Source: JAHJDS01 sp964569795 (GTDB taxonomy: Bacteria; Desulfobacterota; Desulfarculia; Desulfarculales; JAHJDS01). From it: 64,000 nucleotides of DNA. Position numbers and translations under genes: made by a program. Below, one piece after another: positions 44,748 to 53,577 of the stretch. The notes under the pieces are model-generated. The model was not told where the DNA came from and ran no database searches. It worked only from the letters and a program-made list of their open reading frames with translations. The stretch lies in NCBI GenBank assembly GCA_964569795.1, contig CAZMVB010000005.1, positions 1 to 64,000 on the forward strand, written 5' to 3'. Within the stretch, counting starts at the first letter, position 1; each line of letters begins with the position of its first letter.

Positions 44748-45546
44748 GCCGCCCATCGGCCTGATCGCCGGGCATTCGCAGTTCCCGATCCTCTTCGCCC
44801 GGGCCGCCGGGAGACAGGGCCGGGAGGTGGTGGTCGTGGCCCACGAGGGCGAGACCCTGCCCGAGATCGCCCAGGTGGCCGACAAGCTCCGCTGGATCAA
44901 GCTCGGACAGCTCGGCAAGCTGATCAGGTTCTTCAAGGACAACGGGGTCGCCGAGGCGGTCATGGCCGGCGGTATCCGCAAGACCCGCCTCTTTTCCCGG
45001 CTGCGGCCCGACCTCAAGACCCTCAGCCTGGCCACCAAACTCAAGGACTTTCAGGACGACAACGCCCTGCGCGTCTTCGCCCGGTGGCTCGAGGAGGAGG
45101 GGGTGACCATCGTGGCCGCCCACGACTACGTGCCCGACCTGGTCGCCCGGGCCGGGCTCCTGACCAAAAAGGGGCCCTCCAAGAACCAGCAGAAGGACAT
45201 CGACTTCGGCTGGCGCATGGCCGGAGACCTGGGCGAGCTGGACGTGGGCCAGTGCATCGTCGTCCGCCACCGGACCGTGGTCGCCGTGGAGGCCGTCGAG
45301 GGCACCGACGAGACCATCCGCCGCGGCGGACGCCTGGCCCGCAAGCGGGCCATTGTCATCAAGCGCTGCAAGCCCAACCAGGACCTGCGGTTCGACCTCC
45401 CGGCCGTGGGGCCCGGGACCATCGAGTCCATGATCGAGGTCGAGGCCAAGTGCCTGGTCATCGAAAGGGACCGGACCCTGATCTTCGATCGCCGGGAGAT
45501 GATCGATCTGGCCGATGGGCACGGCCTGGTCGTGCTGGTCAGATAG
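44728..45546 (+). CDS. lpxI: UDP-2,3-diacylglucosamine pyrophosphatase LpxI
   Basis: A 272-residue enzyme that cleaves UDP-diacyl-GlcN to lipid X. IGLIAGHSQFPILFARAAG at the N-terminus and the C-terminal domain beginning KKGPSKNQQKDIDFGWRMA, with GTDETIRRGG, are LpxI (DUF1009) signatures. LpxI replaces LpxH in alphaproteobacteria and many deltaproteobacteria. It initiates at TTG with GGAG upstream, inside the end of lpxA. Confidence 0.95.
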   Translation: MPRDTNRPPIGLIAGHSQFPILFARAAGRQGREVVVVAHEGETLPEIAQVADKLRWIKLGQLGKLIRFFKDNGVAEAVMAGGIRKTRLFSRLRPDLKTLSLATKLKDFQDDNALRVFARWLEEEGVTIVAAHDYVPDLVARAGLLTKKGPSKNQQKDIDFGWRMAGDLGELDVGQCIVVRHRTVVAVEAVEGTDETIRRGGRLARKRAIVIKRCKPNQDLRFDLPAVGPGTIESMIEVEAKCLVIERDRTLIFDRREMIDLADGHGLVVLVR

Positions 45547-45566
45547 GAACGGGGAGGGAAGGCGCA

Positions 45567-46571
45567 GTGACGGATCGGTTGCGGGTGGCGGTGATCGGCG
45601 TCGGTTATCTGGGGCGCTTTCACGCCCAGAAGTACGCCGCCCTGGACGGGGTGGACCTGGTGGCCGTCTGTGACCTGGACCAAACCCGGGCTCAGGCCGT
45701 GGCCGACGAGGTGGGCGCGCCTCAGGTGGTCGATTACCGGGACCTGCTGGACAAGGTGGACGCGGTGAGCGTGGTCGTGCCCACCGAGGGCCACTTCCAG
45801 GTGGCCCGGGATTTTTTGGACGCCGGGGCCGACGTCCTGGTCGAAAAACCATTTACAACGACCCTGGACCAGGCCGACGACCTGATCGACCTGGCCGGAC
45901 GGAAAAACCGGATCATCCAGGTCGGTCATCTGGAGCGGTTCAACCCGGTGGTCCAGGACCTCTACGGCGAGCTCGAGGACCCGGTCTTTTTCGAGTGCAC
46001 CCGGGTGGCCCGGTACAAGGCCCGGTCCCTGGACGTGGACGTGGTCATGGACCTGATGATCCACGACATCGACCTCATCCTGGGGATGGTCCCGGTCGAG
46101 CTGGAGCTGATCCACGCCGTGGGCGTCCCGGCGGTCAGCGATGTGCCGGACATGGCCAACGTCCGCCTGGTCTTCAGCAACGGCTGCGTGGCCAATGTCA
46201 CCGCCTCCCGGGTCTCCCTCAAGGAGGAGCGGATGATGCGCATCTTCCAGCCCACGGCCTATTTCCGGCTGGACCTGATGCGCCGGCGGTTGACGGTCAT
46301 CCGCGGCGTGTCGTACATGGCCGGGGTGGTGCCCCGGGTGAAGCAGGAGCGCCGCCGGCACTCCGAGGGCGATCCCCTGTACGCCGAGATCCTGGCCTTC
46401 ACCGACTGCGTCCGCCACCGGGTCGAGCCCTACGTGGACGGACGGGCGGGACGGCGGGCCATGGCCGTGGCCCTGGAGATTTCCCAGCAGATCGACCGCC
46501 ACCTGGAACGCATCGACCCCCACAAACGCCGGGCCGAGGTCAAGCGCTGGGTCGGGCTGGCCGACGATTGA
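45567..46571 (+). CDS. Gfo/Idh/MocA-family oxidoreductase in the lipid A operon
   Basis: A 334-residue NAD(P)-dependent oxidoreductase. Rossmann motif VAVIGVGYLGRFHA at the N-terminus, EKPFTTT (EKP motif) near residue 94, and MIHDIDLILGMV with a conserved His. Initiated at GTG 45567 with GGGGAGGG upstream; the much longer upstream in-frame reading is a shadow over lpxI. A gene of this family lies between lpxI and lpxB in other deltaproteobacteria, suggesting a lipid A-related sugar oxidation such as GnnA-type 3-amino substitution. That role is inferred; no GnnB aminotransferase is beside it. Confidence 0.85.
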   Translation: MTDRLRVAVIGVGYLGRFHAQKYAALDGVDLVAVCDLDQTRAQAVADEVGAPQVVDYRDLLDKVDAVSVVVPTEGHFQVARDFLDAGADVLVEKPFTTTLDQADDLIDLAGRKNRIIQVGHLERFNPVVQDLYGELEDPVFFECTRVARYKARSLDVDVVMDLMIHDIDLILGMVPVELELIHAVGVPAVSDVPDMANVRLVFSNGCVANVTASRVSLKEERMMRIFQPTAYFRLDLMRRRLTVIRGVSYMAGVVPRVKQERRRHSEGDPLYAEILAFTDCVRHRVEPYVDGRAGRRAMAVALEISQQIDRHLERIDPHKRRAEVKRWVGLADD

Positions 46572-46652
46572 TCCCTGATTCAGTTCAACGTCTGCTGTCC
46601 CCGGCATGGGGCGACAACAGCTTATCCCGCTAACCGGACTGGAGAGCCGGAC

Positions 46653-47798
46653 TTGTCCGCCAAGCGCATCATGATCGTGGCCGGCGAGGCCTCGGGCGAT
46701 GCCCGGGGGGCGGCCCTGGTCCGGGCGATCAAGGACCGGCTGCCCCATACGGAATTCCTCGGCCTGGGCGGGGACGCCATGGCCGCCGCCGGGGTCGAGG
46801 TCCTGGTCCACGCCCGGGAACTGGCCGTGGTCGGTGTCACCGCGGTCATTCCCAAACTCCGCTTTTACCGCAAGGTCCTCAAGGACGCGGTCCGTCGGAT
46901 TTCGTCCGACAGACCGGACCTGCTGATCCTGGTGGATTTCCCTGACTTCAACCTCCGGCTGGCCAGGGCCGGCCGGCGGGCCGGGGTGCCGGTCTTCTAC
47001 TACATCGCCCCCCAGATCTGGGCCTGGCGCCAGGGCCGGGTCAAGTACCTTCGCCGGTTCGTGGACCGCCTGGCCGTCCTGTTCCCCTTCGAGCCGGCCT
47101 GGTTCGCCGCCCGGGGGGTCAGGGTGGACTTTGTCGGCCATCCCTTATACGATGAGGTCCCGGTCCTGACGCGGGCCGAGGCCCGGGGGCGGCTGGGGCT
47201 CGATCCCCCGGGACGGCTGGTGGGCCTGTTGCCGGGCAGCCGCTGGTCAGAGGTCAGCCGGATCTTGCCGGACCTCCTGGCCGCGGCCCGGATCCTGAGG
47301 GAGGACGAGCCCGACCTGGAGTTCCTGCTGCCCGTGGCCCACACCGTGGACGGCGCCTGGATCGAGGCCCGGGTGACCGAGAGCGGCCTGCCCATCCAAA
47401 TGTTCCACGGCCGCAACCACGAGGTCATGTCGGCCGTGGACCTGGCCCTGACCGCCTCGGGCACGGCCACGGTCGAGCTGGCCCTGTGCACCACGCCCAT
47501 GGTCGTGGTTTACAAGGGCTCGCGGCTCAACGAACTGATCGTCCGCCTCCTGGTCCGCGGCGTGGAACAGGCGGCCATGGTCAACCTGATCGCCGGGCGG
47601 GAGATAGTCCCCGAGTTGTTGCAGCACGCCGCCCAGGGGCGGTTCATCGCCCGGCGGGCCCGCAACATCCTGGACGACCCGGACCGCTACGCCCGGATGG
47701 TACGCGATTTGAATCAGGTCCGGATCAGCCTGGGGCCCGGCGGGGCCGCCCAGAGGGCGGCCGACATCGCCTGGAAGATGCTCCAAGGGGTGCGTTGA
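46653..47798 (+). CDS. lpxB: Lipid A disaccharide synthase
   Basis: A 381-residue GT19 enzyme that joins lipid X and UDP-diacyl-GlcN. IMIVAGEASGDARGAALV at the N-terminus, VDFPDFNLRLAR, YYIAPQIWAWRQGR and LLPGSRWSEV are all typical; LTASGTATVELAL contains a key donor-site segment. Translation starts at TTG 46653 with GGAGAG upstream, after an 81-base spacer. It overlaps msbA by one base. Confidence 0.96.
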   Translation: MSAKRIMIVAGEASGDARGAALVRAIKDRLPHTEFLGLGGDAMAAAGVEVLVHARELAVVGVTAVIPKLRFYRKVLKDAVRRISSDRPDLLILVDFPDFNLRLARAGRRAGVPVFYYIAPQIWAWRQGRVKYLRRFVDRLAVLFPFEPAWFAARGVRVDFVGHPLYDEVPVLTRAEARGRLGLDPPGRLVGLLPGSRWSEVSRILPDLLAAARILREDEPDLEFLLPVAHTVDGAWIEARVTESGLPIQMFHGRNHEVMSAVDLALTASGTATVELALCTTPMVVVYKGSRLNELIVRLLVRGVEQAAMVNLIAGREIVPELLQHAAQGRFIARRARNILDDPDRYARMVRDLNQVRISLGPGGAAQRAADIAWKMLQGVR

Positions 47799-49642
47799 TG
47801 GAACTGTACCGGCGTCTGCTGAAGATGGTCAAACCCTACTGGCCGCGCCTGGCCCTGGCCATGGTCTCCATGGTCCTGGTCGGCGGCACGGCCGGGGCCC
47901 TGGCCTGGCTGGTCAAGCCGGCCATGGACGACGTCTTCCAGATGGCCCGGCCGGGGTCCCTGGCCTTCTTTTCCCCCGAAAAGTTCCTGTGGGGGCCGGG
48001 CAACGCCTTTGACGGCCTGTCCGCCCCATCCAGCGGCAGCCTGGCCCTGATCCTGATCCCGGTGGCCATCCTGGGGGTGTACACCATCAAGGGCTCGTTC
48101 TCCTACCTCTACAACTACATGATGAACTGGGTCGGCCAGCGGATCGTGACCAACCTGCGCAACCAGCTCTACGAGCACATCCAGAAGCTGTCCCTGTCGT
48201 TCTTTGACGAGTCGCGGACCGGGGACCTGATGAGCCGGCTGGTGAGCGATGTCCACCGCATCCAGAACGCCGTGTCCAGCGCCGTGACCGGGATCCTCAA
48301 GGACGGCTTCTCCATCGTCGTCCTGATGTTCGTCGTCTTTTACCGGTCCTGGGAGCTGAGCCTGATCGCCCTGGTCGTCTTTCCGGTGGCCGTGATCCCG
48401 ATCGTCAAGATGGGCCAGGCCCTGCGCAAGATCGCCTCCCGGCACCAGGTGACCATGGGCAACCTCTCGGCCCTGATCCAGGAGACCATCTCCGGGCACC
48501 GGATCGTCGCCGCCTTCGGTATGGAGAAATACGAAAAGGGCCGGTTCAACCGGGAGTCCGAGCGCCTCTTCCGCCTGGGGATGAAGAACATCATGGTCAA
48601 GGCCATGTCGTCGCCGATCATGGAGTTCCTGGGCGGGGTGGCCGCGGCCCTGATCGTCTATTACGGCGGGTTGCAGGTCCTGCGGGGACATTCCACGCCG
48701 GGCACCTTTTTCTCGTTCATGGCCGCGCTGCTCCTGCTCTACGAGCCGATCAAGCGCCTGTCCGGCCTGAACCACGCCGTCCAGGAGGGTCTGGCCTCGG
48801 CCGAGCGCGTTTACGAGATCCTGGACACCGAACCCGAGATCACCGACGCCCCCGGGGCCCGGGCACTGCCGCCCATCACCCGGTCCGTCGAATTCCGGGG
48901 CGTCCACTTCGCCTACAACACCGAGCCGGTCCTGCGGGGCATCGACCTGACGGTCAAGGCCGGCGAGATCGTGGCCATCGTCGGCGTCAGCGGGGCCGGC
49001 AAGACCACCCTGGTCAACCTGATCCCCCGTTTTTACGAGATCAGCCGCGGCGGGATCTACATCGACGGCCATGACATCCGGGAGGTGACCGTCAGTTCGC
49101 TCCGGGCCCAGGTCGGCATGGTCACCCAGCAGACCATCCTGTTCAACGACACCGTCCGCCACAACATCGCCTACGGTGACCAGGATCGGACCGAAGACCA
49201 GATCAAAGCCGCGGCCAAGGCCGCCTTCGCCCACGACTTCATCATGGAACTGCCCGACGGCTATGACGCGGTCATCGGCGAGAGCGGGGTCAGGCTCTCG
49301 GGCGGCGAGCGCCAGCGCCTGTCCATCGCCCGGGCCCTGCTCAAGGACGCCCCGATCCTCATCCTGGACGAGGCCACCTCGAGCCTGGACACCGAGAGCG
49401 AACTGTACGTCCAGAAGGCCCTGGCCAATCTGATGCAGGGCCGGACGACCCTGGTCATCGCCCACCGGCTGTCCACGGTGCGCAACGCCGACCGGATCAT
49501 CGTCCTGGCCGACGGCCGGATCGTCGAGGTGGGACGCCACGACGACCTGCTGGCCCGGGGCGGCGAATACACCAAGCTCTATCAGCTTCAGTTCCAGGTC
49601 GAGGAGGCCGTCGAGCCCGCCGGGGAGGAGGCGGCCTCTTGA
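47798..49642 (+). CDS. msbA: Lipid A export ABC transporter MsbA
   Basis: A 614-residue half-transporter that flips core-lipid A across the inner membrane. Six TM segments are followed by a nucleotide-binding domain: Walker A GVSGAGKTTLVNL, Q-loop TQQTILFNDTV, signature LSGGERQRLSIARALL, Walker B ILILDEATSSLD, H-loop IAHRLST. ATG 47798 fits the family start; the 104-residue upstream extension runs over lpxB and is not real. TGATG overlap with lpxB. Confidence 0.95.
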   Translation: MELYRRLLKMVKPYWPRLALAMVSMVLVGGTAGALAWLVKPAMDDVFQMARPGSLAFFSPEKFLWGPGNAFDGLSAPSSGSLALILIPVAILGVYTIKGSFSYLYNYMMNWVGQRIVTNLRNQLYEHIQKLSLSFFDESRTGDLMSRLVSDVHRIQNAVSSAVTGILKDGFSIVVLMFVVFYRSWELSLIALVVFPVAVIPIVKMGQALRKIASRHQVTMGNLSALIQETISGHRIVAAFGMEKYEKGRFNRESERLFRLGMKNIMVKAMSSPIMEFLGGVAAALIVYYGGLQVLRGHSTPGTFFSFMAALLLLYEPIKRLSGLNHAVQEGLASAERVYEILDTEPEITDAPGARALPPITRSVEFRGVHFAYNTEPVLRGIDLTVKAGEIVAIVGVSGAGKTTLVNLIPRFYEISRGGIYIDGHDIREVTVSSLRAQVGMVTQQTILFNDTVRHNIAYGDQDRTEDQIKAAAKAAFAHDFIMELPDGYDAVIGESGVRLSGGERQRLSIARALLKDAPILILDEATSSLDTESELYVQKALANLMQGRTTLVIAHRLSTVRNADRIIVLADGRIVEVGRHDDLLARGGEYTKLYQLQFQVEEAVEPAGEEAAS

Positions 49643-50340
49643 GCCGGACAAAGGGACGGGGGCCCTGGTTCTGGACAATGACCGGCCTGGTCCTGGTCGC
49701 GGTCTTTGTCCTGCTGCTGTGGCTGGACCCGATGATCGAGTCCTGGTGCCACTCCCTGCGCCGGTCCCCGTACGGGTATGACATCGTCTTCTGGCGCAAC
49801 CTGATGGACGGCGGCAAGTACCTGGGCCGGGGCCTGACCCAGTTCCTGTTCACCGTGGTCATCTTCGGCCTGGGCCTGTGGCTCGGGTACCGCCCCCTGA
49901 AGCGCCTCGGCCTCTGCGCGGCGACGACCGTGGCCACAGCCGGCCTGATCGACACCGTCCTCAAGTACCTCATCGGCCGGCCCCGACCCCGGATGTATTA
50001 TTTCGCCCACACCCTGGGCTACCGGTGGGAGACCTTTTCGCCCATGTTCAACATGCAGGCGGCCAAGGCGAATTATCTCCCCTTGATGGGGCCGAACCTG
50101 TTGGCCGACTTCAGCTCCTTTCCCTCGGGACATGGCATGACCTCCTTTGCCCTGGCCGCGGTCCTGGCCCGGGTGATGCCCCGGCAGCGGGTGTTGTTCT
50201 ACGGCCTGGCCACCTATATTGCCGTGTTCCGGGTGGTGGGCAGCTCCCACTTTGCCACGGACGTCCTGGCCGGGGCGGTGCTGGGGCTGGCGGTCGGGTG
50301 GCTGCTGGCCGGGCCGGTCTTCCACCTGTCGAGGGACTGA
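49639..50340 (+). CDS. PAP2-superfamily membrane phosphatase
   Basis: A 233-residue membrane protein with the three PAP2 motifs: KYLIGRPRP, FPSGHGM and RVVGSSHFATDVLAG. Family members dephosphorylate undecaprenyl-PP, phosphatidylglycerol-P or lipid A (LpxE/LpxT types). Its place between msbA and the ArnT-like gene suggests a lipid A or carrier-lipid phosphatase. The TTG start (49639) has GGAGG upstream and overlaps the msbA stop. Confidence 0.9.
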   Translation: MSRTKGRGPWFWTMTGLVLVAVFVLLLWLDPMIESWCHSLRRSPYGYDIVFWRNLMDGGKYLGRGLTQFLFTVVIFGLGLWLGYRPLKRLGLCAATTVATAGLIDTVLKYLIGRPRPRMYYFAHTLGYRWETFSPMFNMQAAKANYLPLMGPNLLADFSSFPSGHGMTSFALAAVLARVMPRQRVLFYGLATYIAVFRVVGSSHFATDVLAGAVLGLAVGWLLAGPVFHLSRD

Positions 50341-50342
50341 CC

Positions 50343-52154
50343 GTGGGCCAGTCCCTTTTCCGGCGGCTTGTCGTCCTGGGTTGCCTGGCGGTGTTCTTCA
50401 TCGGGCTGGGGGCCACCCCCCTGACCGATCGGGACGAGGGCGAGTACGCCTCGGCCGTGGCCGAGATGGTCCGGACCGGAAACTATCTCAGCCCGACCCT
50501 CAACGGCCGGCACTACTTCGAGAAACCGATCCTGACCTTCTGGCTGATCGCCGCCTCGTACCGCCTCTTCGGGCACAACGAGTTCGCCGTCCGCCTGCCC
50601 TCGGCCCTCTGCGCCGCGCTGTTGATCCTGCTGGTCTATCTGTTCGCCGCCCGGGTGGACGGGGGCCGGGTCGCCCTGTGGGCCGCGGTCTGCCTGACCC
50701 TGTGTCTGGGCACGCTCATGATCGGCCGGACCGTGCTGACCGACATGCCGCTGGCCCTGTTCACCACCGGGGCCCTGTTCGCCTTTTTCAGGGCGGTCCG
50801 GGAACCGGTCTCCAAACGGGCCGGGCCGTGGTATCTCCTGGCCGGCGCCGCCCTGGGCCTGGCCTTTCTGACTAAGGGACCGGTCGCCCTGGCGATCTGC
50901 GTCGGCCCGGCCCTGATATTCGTGGTGGCCGACCGGATTGTCCAAAAAACCCTCAGGCAATGGCCCTGGCTTCTGTTGGGCCTGATCGTTTTTTTGGTGA
51001 TCGCCGCCCCGTGGTACGTGGCCATGCTGGCCGTTTACGGCGCCAAGTTCTGGCACGGCTTTTTTCTCGCCCAGAACGTCTCCCGGCTGACCTCGTCGGT
51101 CCTCGGCATGGGGGCCTCGTTCCTGCTGTATCTGCCGGTGGTGCTCATCTTCTTCTTTCCCTGGATCGGCCTGGCCGGACCCGGTCTGGCCTGGGCCCTC
51201 CGGCCCGGCGGAAAAGAGGCCCGGCGGGAAGACCCTCGGCGAGACCTGGATTTTCTGTGCGCCTGGTGGGTGATCGTCGTCCTGGTCGCCTTTTCCGTGG
51301 CCCAGACCAAGCTGCCCAGTTACATCTTTCCCCTGTTTCCGGCCCTGGCCATTCTGGCCGGGCGGACCCTGGTCCGTCTCCAGGAGGGGATGGCCGGCCG
51401 ATGGACCAGAATCTGGGCCGGACTGATCGTCCTGCCCGTGGGTCTGATCCTGGTCGTCCTGCTGACCGTGCTTCCCCGGGCCTTGCCCCGCCTGGCGGCC
51501 GGGGCCAAGCTCCGTTTTGATTCCTCGGAGTACGCATTTCTGGCGTCGAATTTGCCCGACCTGACCTGGATCTGGCTGGTCATGGCCGGACTGCTGGCCG
51601 TGGCGCTGGTCTTGTTCGTCCGGGGTCTGATCCGACCCCGGGGAAGGTGGTCCTGGCCGGCCCTGGCCGCGGCGGTGGGCGTCTTTTTCATTGTGTTGTT
51701 CGGGCCGCTCCAGGGGGCCCTGCTGGGTTATCTTCAGACTCCGGCCGTCCGGGCGGCCCGGCTGGTCAAGACCATGGCCGGACCTACGGACCTGGTGGCG
51801 ACCTATGCCCTGTGGAAGCCGACCCTGTTCTTTTACCTGGATCGACCCGAGGCCGTCGAGCGAATCCAGTTCGGCGACAAGCGCTGGAAGTGGCTCGCCG
51901 GTAGGGGCCGGCTGGAGAGGATCATGACCGGCCATCGCCGGGTGTGGGTCATCACCCGGGCCCGCCTCGAACCGGAACTGTCGGCCGCTACCAACTTTCA
52001 CCGGGTGGCCCGCCTGGGGGGTTACCTGGTGTTCAGCAATCGTCCCGTATCGCGGGAAGGGGGACGGCCATGCCCCGAGTTTCCCTGGAACTCACCGCCC
52101 GCCGCTATCAGCAATGGCGGGATTTTCTGGAGACTGATCAGGGCCGGGAACTAG
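50343..52154 (+). CDS. arnT: ArnT-like lipid A 4-amino-4-deoxy-L-arabinose transferase / GT39
   Basis: A 603-residue PMT-type glycosyltransferase with about twelve membrane helices. Near the N-terminus TPLTDRDEGEYA supplies the acidic catalytic motif of ArnT/PMT proteins, followed by GRHYFEKPILTFWLIA. ArnT transfers L-Ara4N from undecaprenyl phosphate to lipid A; arnC and arnD follow two genes later, which supports this assignment over a general GT39. GTG 50343 with GAGGGA upstream is preferred; the upstream in-frame extension lies over the PAP2 gene. Its 3' end overlaps the next gene by 85 bases. Confidence 0.82.
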   Translation: MGQSLFRRLVVLGCLAVFFIGLGATPLTDRDEGEYASAVAEMVRTGNYLSPTLNGRHYFEKPILTFWLIAASYRLFGHNEFAVRLPSALCAALLILLVYLFAARVDGGRVALWAAVCLTLCLGTLMIGRTVLTDMPLALFTTGALFAFFRAVREPVSKRAGPWYLLAGAALGLAFLTKGPVALAICVGPALIFVVADRIVQKTLRQWPWLLLGLIVFLVIAAPWYVAMLAVYGAKFWHGFFLAQNVSRLTSSVLGMGASFLLYLPVVLIFFFPWIGLAGPGLAWALRPGGKEARREDPRRDLDFLCAWWVIVVLVAFSVAQTKLPSYIFPLFPALAILAGRTLVRLQEGMAGRWTRIWAGLIVLPVGLILVVLLTVLPRALPRLAAGAKLRFDSSEYAFLASNLPDLTWIWLVMAGLLAVALVLFVRGLIRPRGRWSWPALAAAVGVFFIVLFGPLQGALLGYLQTPAVRAARLVKTMAGPTDLVATYALWKPTLFFYLDRPEAVERIQFGDKRWKWLAGRGRLERIMTGHRRVWVITRARLEPELSAATNFHRVARLGGYLVFSNRPVSREGGRPCPEFPWNSPPAAISNGGIFWRLIRAGN

Positions 52155-52543
52155 CCCGGGAACCAGTCGTCCTGGGCGACCTGGTGATCGGGGCCTGGCT
52201 CGAGGCCGCCGAGAAGCTGGCCCAGGACGGACAACCGGTCCGCCGCCGGCTGGACAAGGCCATGCGCCGGGTGCTGCCCCTGTTCAACGACACCGACGTC
52301 TTGACCCCGGCCGAGATCGAGCTGGTCCTGGGGCTCGAACCCGGTCAGGGTCTGGATCTGTGCCAAAAGTGGGTCGAGGCCGGCTTCCTCGAGCCCGACC
52401 CCATCCACTCCGGCCGGTTCGTCCTGGGGCGGGACGTGGTCCGGGAGACCCGGGAGATCACCCACCGGACCGCCCTGTACGTCAAGAAGACCATTCCCGG
52501 TCCGCCCCAGGCCGGGTCATCCTTGAATAAAGAAAAAAAATGA
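52070..52543 (+). CDS. Hypothetical protein between arnT and arnC
   Basis: A 157-residue soluble protein starting MPRVSLELTARRYQQWRDFL with GGAAGGGGG upstream. It is mostly helical with possible winged-helix character (LTPAEIELVLGLEPGQGLDLC) and a basic C-terminus. No family was recognised and there is no signal or membrane segment. It overlaps arnT by 85 bases. It may be an ArnT-associated factor; that is position-based speculation. Confidence 0.65.
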   Translation: MPRVSLELTARRYQQWRDFLETDQGRELAREPVVLGDLVIGAWLEAAEKLAQDGQPVRRRLDKAMRRVLPLFNDTDVLTPAEIELVLGLEPGQGLDLCQKWVEAGFLEPDPIHSGRFVLGRDVVRETREITHRTALYVKKTIPGPPQAGSSLNKEKK

Positions 52544-52586
52544 GCTAACTTGATTACTTAAAAAATTTTTAAACACGGACAATACC
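52544..52586. promoter_or_regulatory. AT-rich spacer before arnC
   Basis: Almost the only strongly AT-rich gap in the superoperon, with TTAAAAAATTTTTAA palindromic sequence. It is a possible internal promoter or binding site for independent control of arnC-arnD and the core genes, but no clear -35/-10 pair was assigned. Confidence 0.4.
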
Positions 52587-53573
52587 ATGACCACCGAATC
52601 CAGCTTCGGTCCGGCCGAATCCCGCCCCGGGCACACCGTCCCGGGGCCGGACCCCTATTTGTCGGTCGTCATCCCGGTCTATAACGAGCAGGACACCCTC
52701 GAGGAACTGGACCGCCGGCTCCAGGCCACCCTGGATCAGGCCGGCTGGTCCTACGAGATCATCTACGTCAACGACGGCAGCCAGGACGACTCGGCCGAAA
52801 TCTTGGGCCGGCTGCACCAGGCCGGGCGGGGCCGGGTCCGGGTGATCGACCTGGTCCGCAATTTCGGGCAGCACATGGCCGTGTTCGCCGGCTTCGAGGC
52901 GGTCAAGGGCCAGGTCATCGTCACCCTGGACGCCGACCTCCAGAATTTTCCGGAAGACGTCCCCTTGCTGGTGGCCCGGCTCGAGGAAGGCTTTGACGTG
53001 GTCGGCGGGGCCAGGCGGAACCGCCGGGACTCCTGGTTTCGCCGGCTGCCGTCCCGGCTGATCAACTTCGTCTTCGGCCATGTGACCAAGGTCAGGATGA
53101 AGGACTACGGGTGCATGCTCCGGGCCTACCGCCGCCACGTGGTCGAGTCCATGAACCAGTGCGTCGAGACCCACACCTATATCCCGGCCCTGGCCAACAC
53201 CTTTGCCCAGCGGGTGGACGAGATCGAGGTCCGCCACGCCGAGCGCCAGGGCGGGCAGTCCAAGTACTCGCTGGTAAAACTCCTGCGCCAGAGCTTCGAC
53301 CTGATGACCGGTTTCTCGTTTCTGCCCATCCACCTGGTCAGTCTGCTGGGCCTGCTGGTCGCCCTGCTGGGCCTGGGTTTCGGCGTCTTCCTGTTCATCC
53401 GGCGGCTGGTGGTCGGCCCCGAGGTCCAGGGCGTGTTCACCTTGTTCGCCATTTTGTTCGTGTTCGTCGGACTCCAGCTTCTGGCCCTGGGTCTCTTGGG
53501 CGAATACGTCGGCCGGATCTACCGCGAGGTCAGACGCCGGCCCCGTTACGTGATCAAGCGCCGTCTGGATTGA
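52587..53573 (+). CDS. arnC: ArnC-like undecaprenyl-phosphate 4-deoxy-4-formamido-L-arabinose transferase
   Basis: A 328-residue GT2 transferase with two C-terminal TMs (FLPIHLVSLLGLLVALLGLG and LFAILFVFVGLQLLALGLLG). Catalytic segments: LSVVIPVYNEQDTLEELDRR, NDGSQDDSAEIL, TLDADLQNFPEDVP (DxD) and the QxxRW-like HAERQGGQSKYSL. The same fold serves dolichol-P-mannose synthases. The adjacent arnD, which deformylates the ArnC product, makes ArnC the best call. Confidence 0.87.
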   Translation: MTTESSFGPAESRPGHTVPGPDPYLSVVIPVYNEQDTLEELDRRLQATLDQAGWSYEIIYVNDGSQDDSAEILGRLHQAGRGRVRVIDLVRNFGQHMAVFAGFEAVKGQVIVTLDADLQNFPEDVPLLVARLEEGFDVVGGARRNRRDSWFRRLPSRLINFVFGHVTKVRMKDYGCMLRAYRRHVVESMNQCVETHTYIPALANTFAQRVDEIEVRHAERQGGQSKYSLVKLLRQSFDLMTGFSFLPIHLVSLLGLLVALLGLGFGVFLFIRRLVVGPEVQGVFTLFAILFVFVGLQLLALGLLGEYVGRIYREVRRRPRYVIKRRLD

Positions 53574-53577
53574 AAAG

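Noticed and set aside
47486..47797. A 104-residue N-terminal extension of MsbA
   Set aside because: It runs over lpxB in another frame; the ATG at 47798 fits the family and overlaps the lpxB stop.
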